Shown here in pieces: positions 9,057 through 16,604 of a DNA stretch of 64,000 nucleotides; positions within the stretch are counted from its first letter, which is position 1; each line of letters begins with the position of its first letter. The notes beneath the pieces are model-generated. The model was not told the DNA's origin. It saw only the letters and a program-made list of their open reading frames with translations, and did no database searches. Location: the NCBI GenBank assembly GCA_050008465.1, contig JBEKMO010000007.1:1-64000 (forward strand), in the 5' to 3' direction. Position numbers and translations under genes: made by a program. Source of the stretch: Fen-330 sp050008465 (GTDB taxonomy: Bacteria; Acidobacteriota; Terriglobia; Bryobacterales; Bryobacteraceae).

Positions 9057-9716
9057 TCAAGCCGGCTGATTCCGGTCGAGGCTGCGGGATGGGACGGATT
9101 CGGCGGTCAGCCTGTTCATCTGCCGATCGTGATACCACGATGCCAGCAGGAGGGCCGAGATCGCGCCGATCAGGCAGAAAAACATGTCCCAGTCCGTGTC
9201 CCACGGATCGCCCTGTGTGCCCAGAAAAGCATCGGCGTCAGCCCCCATCCACTTCGCTGCGCCGAACTCCAGCAACTCGTAGCAGGCAGAGATACCCATG
9301 CAGACACTCAACACGAGCGCGCTGAGCATTCTCCCGCGTTTGAGCGCCGTCGTACGCAGGAGGATCTCGCGGGCGATGAGCGCCGGGACGAAACCCTGCA
9401 TAAAATGGCCCAGCCGATCGTAGTGATTGCGCTGCCATCCCATGGGGCCCTTCAGCCAGTCGAACAACGGCACGTGGGCGTACGTGTAATGGCCGCCCAC
9501 CATCAGTACGATGGCGTGCAGGGCGATGAGCGTGTAGACCAGCGTGGTGAACCGGAAGCGGCCGTAAGTCGCGATGAGAATGCCGATCCCGATCACGGCG
9601 GGCCACACTTCGAGCGCCCAGGTGACGCGATCGGCGCAGCCGACGAACGACCACATGAAAGCAATGGCGACGATCGCCAGAAACGCTGTGTGGAGAACCG
9701 CCGGGCTGTTCTTCAT
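9057..9716 (-). CDS. DUF2238/YjdF-like integral membrane protein
   Basis: Product of 219 residues with about six transmembrane segments. The conserved core HYDRLGHFMQGFVPALIARE (about 96-115) and the later ELLEFGAA and DTDWDMFFCLIGA motifs are diagnostic of the YjdF/DUF2238 family. The family is widespread and of unknown function; conserved His, Asp and Glu residues in the membrane suggest an enzyme or transporter. It is followed 55 bases later by the start of the ARPP-1 gene, with the ABC transporter genes upstream on the same strand. Confidence 0.8.
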   Translation of the reverse strand: MKNSPAVLHTAFLAIVAIAFMWSFVGCADRVTWALEVWPAVIGIGILIATYGRFRFTTLVYTLIALHAIVLMVGGHYTYAHVPLFDWLKGPMGWQRNHYDRLGHFMQGFVPALIAREILLRTTALKRGRMLSALVLSVCMGISACYELLEFGAAKWMGADADAFLGTQGDPWDTDWDMFFCLIGAISALLLASWYHDRQMNRLTAESVPSRSLDRNQPA

Positions 9717-9729
9717 GATTCCTCTGTGA

Positions 9730-10476
9730 TCAGTCTTTCGCGGTCTGAGTCAGGAATGACTTTGTGGTCGGGTGCTGAGGGTCGCCGAATACCTTCGATG
9801 GAGGCCCGCTCTCGACGTCGTAGCCATCCGCGAAGACGTGAACCTGGCTCGCGACATTGCGCGCAAATCCCATCGAATGGGTCACGACAATCATCGTCTG
9901 CCCGTCCTTGGCGAGATCCTCCATGAGTGAGAGGATTTCGCCCGCCATTACCGGGTCGAGTGCGCTGGTCGGTTCGTCGAAGAGGATGGCGCCCGGTTCC
10001 ATGACCAGTGCGCGAGCGATGGCGACACGCTGCTGCTGCCCGCCGGAGAGGTCCCTCGGGTACGCGCTCTGCTTCGTTGAGAGCCCGACGCGCGCCAGCA
10101 GCGTCTCCGCGCGCTGTGTCGCCTCGCGGCGCTTCAGCTTCAGAACCTGGATGGGCGCCTCGATCACGTTTTCCAGCACCGTGAGATGCGGGAACAGATT
10201 GAACTGCTGGAAGACGAATCCCACCTGGCGCCGCACGGCCTCGAGGAGCCGCGCGTCGGACCGCGAGCTGGTCGCGGGAGTGAGCACGCGATCGCCCACA
10301 CGGACCTCTCCCGCCTGGAAGGGTTCCAGGCCGTTGATGCAGCGGAGGAAAGTGCTCTTGCCGCCTCCCGACGGCCCAATGATGGAATGAACTTCTCCCT
10401 TGTGGACCTCAAACGAGATGCCCTTGATAATCTCGTTCTGGCCGTACCGTTTAACGAGGTCGGTGACGGTAATCAT
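9730..10476 (-). CDS. Polar amino-acid ABC transporter ATP-binding protein
   Basis: Cytoplasmic ATPase of an amino-acid importer (GlnQ/HisP family), 248 residues, normal length. Visible motifs are Walker A GPSGGGKST (about 34-42), Q-loop VFQQFNLFPH, ABC signature LSGGQQQRVAIARAL, Walker B AILFDEPTSALDP and H-loop VTHSMGFAR. The start overlaps the stop of the permease gene by 4 bases, so both are translated together. It energises the fused binding-protein/permease encoded just upstream. Confidence 0.95.
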   Translation of the reverse strand: MITVTDLVKRYGQNEIIKGISFEVHKGEVHSIIGPSGGGKSTFLRCINGLEPFQAGEVRVGDRVLTPATSSRSDARLLEAVRRQVGFVFQQFNLFPHLTVLENVIEAPIQVLKLKRREATQRAETLLARVGLSTKQSAYPRDLSGGQQQRVAIARALVMEPGAILFDEPTSALDPVMAGEILSLMEDLAKDGQTMIVVTHSMGFARNVASQVHVFADGYDVESGPPSKVFGDPQHPTTKSFLTQTAKD

Positions 10477-12053
10477 GCCTGCTGCTCCAGTCCCAGGCGC
10501 GTCTCGATGCGCCGGGAAACGATCGACATCGGGTAACTCATCATGAGGTAGAGGATAGCCGTCATCCCCATCAGTTCCACGGTCGCCTGGGTGCTCATGG
10601 AGAGAACCGAGAACCGCTTGGTCAGTTCCACGATGGTCACGACCGAGCAGACCGAGGTGTCCTTGAACAGGGCGATGAAGTCATTGACGACCGGCGGGAT
10701 GACGATTCGCACCGCCTGCGGCACAATGATGCGGCGCAAGGCGAGAACGCGCGACATGCCGAGGGAAAGCGCCGCCTCCATCTGCCCTTTGGGGATGGCC
10801 TGGAGGCCGGCGCGGTAAATCTCCGACTCGTAGGCCGAGTAGTTGACGGCCAATCCCAGTATGGCGGTCCAGAACGCGGGGATCTTCACCCCAACCTCGG
10901 GCAGGAAGAAGAAGATGAAGTAAAGTTGGAGCATCAGGGGTGTGCCACGCAGGAACTCGACGTAAGCGGTGAGTGGCAGCCGGAGCCAGGAACGCCCGTA
11001 CAGCCGGCCGATGGCAATCATCAGGCCCAGAAAAATCGCGAGCGGGAACGAGAGAAACGAAAGAACGATGGTCATGCCCGCCGACTGGACGAGTATCCCA
11101 CTGTAATCTTTCACTACCTGCCAGCCGCGTTTGCGGGTGTCGACCTTGACGGACTCCTCGGTCGGCATCTGGTTCTTTTCGATCTTGGTGTCAGCAGCTT
11201 TGAAGTACCCGTAGAAGCGCCCCTTCTCGGTTATGTCGGCAAGCTCCGCCTGCTGCGCGTCCCAAATGCCGTACTTGCGGTAGATGCGTTCGAGGTCTCC
11301 ATTGCGCACCATCAGGACGATGGCCTCGTTCAGCGTTTGCAGGAGGGCGGTCTCTCCTTTCTTCACGTAGATGACGTAGTAGCCGCGCTGAACCGGCTCT
11401 TCGATCCGGCGCAAGGCCCTGAAACGGGGAGCGTAGAACGAGGCTATGGGAGTATCTTCGATCGTGGCGCCGAGTTTTCCGGTCTCCACCTCTCGCATGG
11501 TGTCGGTGTTTCCCTCGTAGGCGACCACTTCGCACAACTCGCCGCAGAACTTCCGCGCGTAAGCCTCTGCCGCCGACCCGTTCAGGACGCCGATCTTGAC
11601 CCTCGCGGCGCCGGCGCCCTTCCTGAGGTCGGCCCACGAGTTGATCCTGGGATTGTCTTTGCGCCCCATCAATTGCAGCGCATAGACGTAATACGGGATG
11701 GTGGCATCCATGATTTCGGCGCGCTCGCGGGTGAACTCGTACCCGTTGACGATGGCGTGAATCTTTCCGGTGCGAAGCATGTCGGGCATCTTGTCCCATT
11801 GCCCCTGGGTGAATTCCGCCCTCACTTTGAGGTACTCTCCGATGCGGTTGGCGAAATCCACCTCAAACCCGGTCACCTGCGCGGGGTTGTTCTCTTTCGG
11901 GAAGACGTACGGGCCGCCTCCCTCCTGATCCCCGCCCCACCGCATTTTGCCCGTCTTGCGCATATCCGCAAGCGCGTCGGCAGATGCGGTGCACGGCATA
12001 ACCAGGCTTGCCAGGATGCAGGCAGTCAGGGAACTGCAAAGCCATTGCCTCAT
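10473..12053 (-). CDS. Fused amino-acid binding protein and ABC permease
   Basis: One polypeptide with a periplasmic solute-binding domain of the family 3 type (about 25-285), a linker, and a permease domain of the HisM/GlnP type (about 315-520; EFLRGTPLMLQLYFIFFFLP and the EAA-like loop MEAALSLGMSRVLALRRIIVPQA). An upstream ATG at 12107 is possible, but the ATG at 12051-12053 has AAGGAGG 4 bases before it and begins directly with a signal peptide (MRQWLCSSLTACILASLVMP), so it is preferred. The fusion tethers the receptor to the membrane, as in the GlnP importers of Gram-positive bacteria. Likely substrate is a polar amino acid; specificity cannot be read. Confidence 0.9.
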   Translation of the reverse strand: MRQWLCSSLTACILASLVMPCTASADALADMRKTGKMRWGGDQEGGGPYVFPKENNPAQVTGFEVDFANRIGEYLKVRAEFTQGQWDKMPDMLRTGKIHAIVNGYEFTRERAEIMDATIPYYVYALQLMGRKDNPRINSWADLRKGAGAARVKIGVLNGSAAEAYARKFCGELCEVVAYEGNTDTMREVETGKLGATIEDTPIASFYAPRFRALRRIEEPVQRGYYVIYVKKGETALLQTLNEAIVLMVRNGDLERIYRKYGIWDAQQAELADITEKGRFYGYFKAADTKIEKNQMPTEESVKVDTRKRGWQVVKDYSGILVQSAGMTIVLSFLSFPLAIFLGLMIAIGRLYGRSWLRLPLTAYVEFLRGTPLMLQLYFIFFFLPEVGVKIPAFWTAILGLAVNYSAYESEIYRAGLQAIPKGQMEAALSLGMSRVLALRRIIVPQAVRIVIPPVVNDFIALFKDTSVCSVVTIVELTKRFSVLSMSTQATVELMGMTAILYLMMSYPMSIVSRRIETRLGLEQQA

Positions 12054-12180
12054 CGAGCCTCCTTCGGCCGGCTTGTTGCGCGCGATCGGGTTTTCAACTG
12101 CTGCCACCCCCGGCCGCCAACTCCGAGATGGCCACCCAAAGGACCATGCTCACCAAGGGGTTGATTCTAGCACTCACGGC

Positions 12181-12520
12181 CGGTCCAGTAACTCCTATAC
12201 AGGCTTCGATCCTGTACCGCTTCGGCCAGGTGCTTGGCGAAGAGGGCCAGGCTGGGCACCCTGACTAAGGCAGTCTTCCGGTACCCGACAGGCAGGATCT
12301 GGTCCAGGCGGGTGCGCTCGATGCGGGCGCGCATCTCGGCCGAGGAGACGCCCTGCTCGTCGGCGCGCATTTCCTTGTAAGGGACGGCGGGGACTTCGAC
12401 GTGCAGATCGATGCGGTCCAGCAGCGGCCCGCTGATCTTGCCCAGGTAGCGCTGAATGATGGCCGGCGTGCAGCGGCACTCGCGCGTGGTGTCGCCGTAG
12501 AAGCCGCAGGGACACCCGTG
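12181..12520 (-). pseudogene. Scrambled comM remnant with an embedded DUF2283-gene piece
   Basis: No intact gene. Bases 12181-12250 resemble the 3' end of comM (15017-15080). Bases 12254-12312 closely match 14531-14590, the 3' end of the DUF2283 gene including its terminal YRKTA codons. Bases 12311-12512 closely match an internal comM stretch (15283-15483: GEMRADEQGVSSAEM region, then the CRCTPAIIQRYLGKISGP region). The order differs from that in comM, so the segment is a mosaic. Similarity stops at about 12515. Bases 12520-12583 hold only a short GC-rich hairpin (CCGCCG-GTG-CGGCGG). Confidence 0.75.
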
Positions 12521-12583
12521 CAGATATCAACTGCGCTTTTGAGAAGGTATACGGACCGCCGGTGCGGCGGCGGGCAGCCTAGG

Positions 12584-12823
12584 CTATCTCGGCAGGATTC
12601 CCAGCAGAATCAAGAATTTCAGCTTCCATACCGGAGCGCAAAGGGATGTTGTCCAGTCGCTGGCCAAATGACGCGCGATGACGAACCCAATGATTTCGCG
12701 CACGGATTCGGCAACCAGGTCGGCGATTTCGGAAATCCGATCCCATTGCCTCCGGTCCCGGCCAGACAGAAGATCAGGTAGCCGAGGTACCTCGGGCCTC
12801 CGGCTCAGGCCGTCGTCCGACAT
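12584..12823 (-). CDS. Small hypothetical protein behind the AAA ATPase
   Basis: Putative 79-residue protein starting at the ATG at 12821-12823, 5 bases after the stop of the Ycf46-like ATPase gene. The N terminus is charged; the middle (ISEIADLVAESVREIIGFVIA) looks like an amphipathic helix, and the tail is hydrophobic and basic. No family was recognised and the ribosome binding site is weak. It could be a genuine small partner of the ATPase or a chance ORF; the tight spacing is the main argument for it. Confidence 0.35.
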   Translation of the reverse strand: MSDDGLSRRPEVPRLPDLLSGRDRRQWDRISEIADLVAESVREIIGFVIARHLASDWTTSLCAPVWKLKFLILLGILPR

Positions 12824-12828
12824 CGGTC

Positions 12829-14391
12829 TCAGCGGCCTGCCGGATGGGGCGACGCGCGCATGGCGCGCTCGAACGCCCAGCCTCGAATGTGGCTGATCTG
12901 CTCCCTCATGGTCCGCGATAGCGGGACAAGCTTCGCAGCCACGGTGATGAGATCCTCTTGGGTGACCGCCCGGTCTGCCAGGCGTGCCGTTGTCACGGCC
13001 GAGATCACGCACTGCTCAATCTCGGCTCCGGTCCAGCCATTGGCAAACTGCGTCAATTGGTGGAGGTCGACCCCAGCCACATCCACCCCTCGGCGGCTGA
13101 GGTGAATCTTGAAGATCTCGATCTGTTCCTCCGGGAGCGGCAGGTCCACGAAAAACACCTCGTCGAAACGCCCCTTGCGGATCATCTCGGCGGGAAGAAG
13201 ATCGATTCGGTTAGCCGTGGCGGCGACGAAAAGCCCGCGGGCCTTCTCCTGCATCCAGGTCAGAAAGAACGCGAAAATCCTGCCCTGCTCCCCGCCCGAG
13301 TCCGCCGACGCGATCCCCATCTCGATCTCGTCGAACCAAAGAACCGCCGGCGCCATGTCTTCCATCATCCGGCATGCTTCGACGAATGCCCCTTCGGGCT
13401 TGCCATGCCGTCCCGAGAAGATCTCGGTCATGTTTAAGCGATAAAGCGGAAGCTGGAAAGAGGAGGCGATGGCCTTGACGCAGAGGCTTTTGCCGCATCC
13501 GGGAATCCCCATCATAAGAACCCCCTTGGGCACAATTTCCAGGGTCAGGCCATCGCGCAACTGAAACAGCTTTCGGCGCTCCAGCAACCATTTCTTGAGC
13601 CCGTCGAGGCCTCCGACCTCCTCGATGCTTGCCGGGTCGGCTACATACTCGATGACGCCGCTGCGGTTGATCAGCAACCGCTTCTCTTCGAATACCGCCG
13701 GCAGACACTCGAGTCCAAGATGCTGACTCGCTGCCAGGGCGCGGCGCAAGGCGTAGCGCGCTTCCTCGAGTGTGAGTCCCTGCAGGGCAGACGCAAGCTC
13801 GTATAGGGCGCCCTCGCTCACAGCGCTGCCCTCATTCTGCGACAGGAGTCGCTCAGTTTCGTCCCGGAGGAACTCTGTCAGTTCGACCAGATCGGGCGGC
13901 CGGAGTTCCAGAAACATGACGCTGCGTTCGACTTCCTGCGGAATGAATCGGACCGGGGAGGTGATGATTACGAACTTACGTTGGTCGACACACCTCTCGT
14001 AGACATCTCGAAGGCGGCGTCTGATCTCCGCGGATTCCCGCAGCGGCTCGTGGAAGTCCTTGAGGTGGAAAATGGCGGCGTTCTTGTAAGCCGCGATGAA
14101 GTCCAGAACTCCGCGAGGAGTCTCAGTACCTGCCTCGGGTGCTTCGTCATCGCGACGCATCCCCTCCGTGAGGCTCCATGTCCAAACGGGCACCGGCGTG
14201 GAGTTCAATAGCCGTAGGCTCACCTCGCGCAGCACCCTGCCGATCCGCTGTTCTTCCGTGGAGCGGATGTACGTGAGCGGCCGTCCGGACTCGAAGACCT
14301 CCCGAATCATCTTTGCCGCCCGGCTCTCGGGAGGCTGGCGCTCAGCGGGATGGTCTATAGAAGAATCGCCTAATTTCGCCTTGCTGACCAC
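12829..14391 (-). CDS. Ycf46-like AAA family ATPase
   Basis: Cytoplasmic AAA ATPase of 520 residues resembling Ycf46 of cyanobacteria and plastids. The N-terminal half (about 30-260) is the degenerate domain typical of this group (WTWSLTEGMRR, then FHLKDFHEPL). The C-terminal half is a complete AAA module: Walker A GIPGCGKS, Walker B VLWFDEIE, sensor-1 VAATANR, arginine-finger region RKGRFDEVFFVDLP and the lid GWTGAEIEQCV. Ycf46 influences carbon uptake in cyanobacteria; in heterotrophs its role is unknown. It stands alone except for a possible small ORF 5 bases downstream. Confidence 0.85.
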   Translation of the reverse strand: MVSKAKLGDSSIDHPAERQPPESRAAKMIREVFESGRPLTYIRSTEEQRIGRVLREVSLRLLNSTPVPVWTWSLTEGMRRDDEAPEAGTETPRGVLDFIAAYKNAAIFHLKDFHEPLRESAEIRRRLRDVYERCVDQRKFVIITSPVRFIPQEVERSVMFLELRPPDLVELTEFLRDETERLLSQNEGSAVSEGALYELASALQGLTLEEARYALRRALAASQHLGLECLPAVFEEKRLLINRSGVIEYVADPASIEEVGGLDGLKKWLLERRKLFQLRDGLTLEIVPKGVLMMGIPGCGKSLCVKAIASSFQLPLYRLNMTEIFSGRHGKPEGAFVEACRMMEDMAPAVLWFDEIEMGIASADSGGEQGRIFAFFLTWMQEKARGLFVAATANRIDLLPAEMIRKGRFDEVFFVDLPLPEEQIEIFKIHLSRRGVDVAGVDLHQLTQFANGWTGAEIEQCVISAVTTARLADRAVTQEDLITVAAKLVPLSRTMREQISHIRGWAFERAMRASPHPAGR

Positions 14392-14482
14392 AGTCGATTA
14401 TATATCCATCCGCTTCCCGGGGCAGGTCTCGGAAAAGCCAGACGCGAGAGTGGCCATCCGATGCCGGGGCGGAAGAGCTTCA

Positions 14483-14530
14483 GAGGTCGGCGATCTCCGG
14501 GCGACTTTGAGGATGGCGGAGGGCTAGGCG
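14483..14530 (-). pseudogene. Short comM fragment abutting the DUF2283 gene
   Basis: Bases 14483-14515 resemble comM 15098-15130 (segment gaggtcggcgat, then gggcgactttgaggatg). The next bases resemble comM 15148-15163 (ggagggctaggcgg against ggagagggccaggcgg). After that the sequence passes directly into the 3' end of the DUF2283 gene. The same comM-to-DUF2283 junction occurs in the remnant at 12240-12260, so the two places share an ancestral rearrangement. Confidence 0.6.
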
Positions 14531-14542
14531 GGGCACGCCGAC

Positions 14543-14749
14543 TCAGGCAGTCTTCCGGTACTCGACAGGCAGGATCCGATCCAGGCGGGTGCGCTTCGAT
14601 GCGTCCAGGATCTCGATCCCGACGATACGTTCATCCTCCGCGAGATCAAGGACCACGTCCTCGTCGATTCGCCTGTTGGTGACCTGGTTAGGGGCCTCGT
14701 CAAACGCGATATACAGGAGATCGAATTTCTCGTTGTAGGTGATGGTCAT
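14543..14749 (-). CDS. DUF2283 protein, putative antitoxin
   Basis: Small 68-residue protein matching the DUF2283 pattern: ITYNEKFDLLYIAFDE at the N terminus, IDEDVVLDLAEDERIVGIEI in the middle, and a basic tail ending YRKTA. DUF2283 proteins commonly follow DUF4258 genes and are thought to be the antitoxin half of such pairs. Its ATG overlaps the stop of the DUF4258 gene by 4 bases. The 3' end (14531-14590) occurs again at 12254-12312 inside a comM remnant. Confidence 0.8.
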   Translation of the reverse strand: MTITYNEKFDLLYIAFDEAPNQVTNRRIDEDVVLDLAEDERIVGIEILDASKRTRLDRILPVEYRKTA

Positions 14750-15015
14750 GGTGCTTCATTCCACGCGCCGTAGAAAGCGTACACCGTTACCGTAATGATA
14801 GCGTACTCCTCGACCACGTAAACGACCTCAATGCGCTTCTCGCGATAATGCTTGCCGTTCCAGTTCGCATCGAACGGAAACACCTTGTACTTGCCGAGAC
14901 GACGGTGTTTCACTGCCATCGGTCGTCCCGTGCGCAGCACGTCTTGGATCTCTTCGGCCGAGACACCTCGCCGTTGGGCCTGGGCGAGAGTGTGTGGATC
15001 GATGTGGATCTCCAC
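14746..15015 (-). CDS. DUF4258 protein, putative toxin (RelE-like fold)
   Basis: Protein of 89 residues, GTG start at 15013-15015. It has the DUF4258 layout: HTLAQAQRRGVSAEEIQDVL at the N terminus, GKYKVFPFDANWNGKHYREK centrally, and a beta strand pair RIEVVYVVEEYAIITVTVYAF at the end. DUF4258 is related to RelE/ParE-like mRNA-targeting toxins; activity here is untested. It lies 1 base beyond the stop of comM and overlaps the partner antitoxin gene by 4 bases, so the pair may be read from the comM transcript. Confidence 0.8.
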   Translation of the reverse strand: MEIHIDPHTLAQAQRRGVSAEEIQDVLRTGRPMAVKHRRLGKYKVFPFDANWNGKHYREKRIEVVYVVEEYAIITVTVYAFYGAWNEAP

Positions 15016-15016
15016 G

Positions 15017-16537
15017 TCAGCTCCAGTAGCTCCGGTCTAAGCTACGGTACTGCACCGCTTCGGCGAGGTGCTTGGCGGAGACGGCCTCGCTCTCGTCGAG
15101 GTCGGCGATGGTACGGGCGACTTTGAGGATGCGGTCGTGGGCGCGGGCGGAGAGGGCCAGGCGGCGCATGGCCATTTCGAGGGTGCGCTCGCCCGAGTCG
15201 TCCAGGCGGCAGAGCCTTCTAAGGAGCTTGGTGGGGAGCTGCGCGTTGTAGTGGCCGCGGGTGTGCTGGATCTGGCGGGCGCGCTCGATGCGGGTGCGCA
15301 TCTCGGCCGAGGAGACGCCCTGCTCGTCGGCGCGCATTTCCTTGTAGGGGACGGCGGGCACTTCGACGTGCAGGTCGATGCGGTCGAGCAGCGGCCCGCT
15401 GATCTTGCCCAGGTAGCGCTGGATGATGGCCGGCGTGCAGCGGCACTCGCGCGTGGTGTCGCCGTAGAAGCCGCAGGGACAGGGATTCATCGCCGCCACC
15501 ATCATGAAGCTGGCGGGAAAGGAGAGGGTCATGTTGGCGCGGGCGATGGTGACCGAGCCGTCCTCGAGCGGCTGGCGGAGGAGTTCCAGCACGTTGCGGG
15601 GGAACTCGGGGAATTCGTCGAGGAACAGCACGCCGTGGTGGGCGAGGGAGACCTCGCCGGGGCGGGCCATGCCCGCGCCGCCGCCGATCATGCCGGCGTC
15701 GGAGATGGTGTGATGCGGGGCGCGGAAGGGGCGCTCGACCAGCAGGCCCGCACCGGGCGCCAGCACGCCGGCAACGGAGTGGACCTGGGTGGTCTCGAGC
15801 GCCTCCTGGAAGCTGAGCAAAGGGAGAATGCCGGCCAGGCGCTTGGCCAGCATGGTCTTGCCCGAGCCCGGCGGCCCGATCATGAGCACGTTGTGCCCGC
15901 CGGCCGCGGCGACTTCGAGGGCGCGCTTGGCGGTGGTCTGGCCGCGCACGTCGCGGAAATCCGGCGCGGTGCTCTCCGCTTGCCGGACCGGCTGCGGGCG
16001 CCCGGCGAGCGGCGCGAACTGCTCGGGTTGGTTGACCAGGGCAACCACCTCGGCCAGGTGCCTCACGCCGTACACGCGCACTCCCTCGACCACGGCGGCC
16101 TCGGCGGCGTTATCGAGCGGCACGATGAAATTTGGTATCGCGTTGCGGCGGGCGCAGACGGCCATCGAGAGGGCGCCGCGGACGGAGCGGAGCGTACCGT
16201 CGAGCGAGAGTTCGCCGGCCAACAGGAAATCGTCGATGCGGCGGATGGTGCCCATGGCGCCCACAATCCCCATGGCCATCGGGAGGTCGAAGCCGGCGCC
16301 TTCCTTGCGCAGATTGGCGGGGGCGAGGTTGATGGTGACGGCCTTGTTCGGGTAGCCGAAGCCGGAATTGAGCAGCGCCGACTTGATGCGCTCGCGGCTT
16401 TCGCGCACGGCGGTGTCGGGCATGCCCACGGTGACGAAATCGCGGGCGCTGCCGGCGGGGTACATATCCACCTCGACGTCGATGAGGTGGGCGTCAATGC
16501 CGTAGACCGCCGCGCTGCGTGTGCGAAAGAGCGCCAT
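15017..16537 (-). CDS. comM: YifB/ComM-family Mg-chelatase-like AAA ATPase
   Basis: Hexameric helicase-type ATPase that helps integrate foreign DNA during natural transformation in other bacteria. The start was set at the ATG at 16535-16537, giving 506 residues, the family's usual size; the longer ORF adds a non-homologous leader. Domains: ChlI N-terminal fold (about 1-165), AAA core with Walker A GPPGSGKTML, Walker B VLFLDEFPEF and MNPCPCG, and the C-terminal Mg-chelatase domain (about 405-506) ending HLAEAVQYRSLDR. Fragments of this gene recur at 12181-12520 and 14483-14530. Confidence 0.93.
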   Translation of the reverse strand: MALFRTRSAAVYGIDAHLIDVEVDMYPAGSARDFVTVGMPDTAVRESRERIKSALLNSGFGYPNKAVTINLAPANLRKEGAGFDLPMAMGIVGAMGTIRRIDDFLLAGELSLDGTLRSVRGALSMAVCARRNAIPNFIVPLDNAAEAAVVEGVRVYGVRHLAEVVALVNQPEQFAPLAGRPQPVRQAESTAPDFRDVRGQTTAKRALEVAAAGGHNVLMIGPPGSGKTMLAKRLAGILPLLSFQEALETTQVHSVAGVLAPGAGLLVERPFRAPHHTISDAGMIGGGAGMARPGEVSLAHHGVLFLDEFPEFPRNVLELLRQPLEDGSVTIARANMTLSFPASFMMVAAMNPCPCGFYGDTTRECRCTPAIIQRYLGKISGPLLDRIDLHVEVPAVPYKEMRADEQGVSSAEMRTRIERARQIQHTRGHYNAQLPTKLLRRLCRLDDSGERTLEMAMRRLALSARAHDRILKVARTIADLDESEAVSAKHLAEAVQYRSLDRSYWS

Positions 16538-16604
16538 CAGCGGTTTCAGTATACCCGGAACCGGCGCCCGCCGCCGCGGCCGGCAAGCGCCGCCCAGATC
16601 CGCC

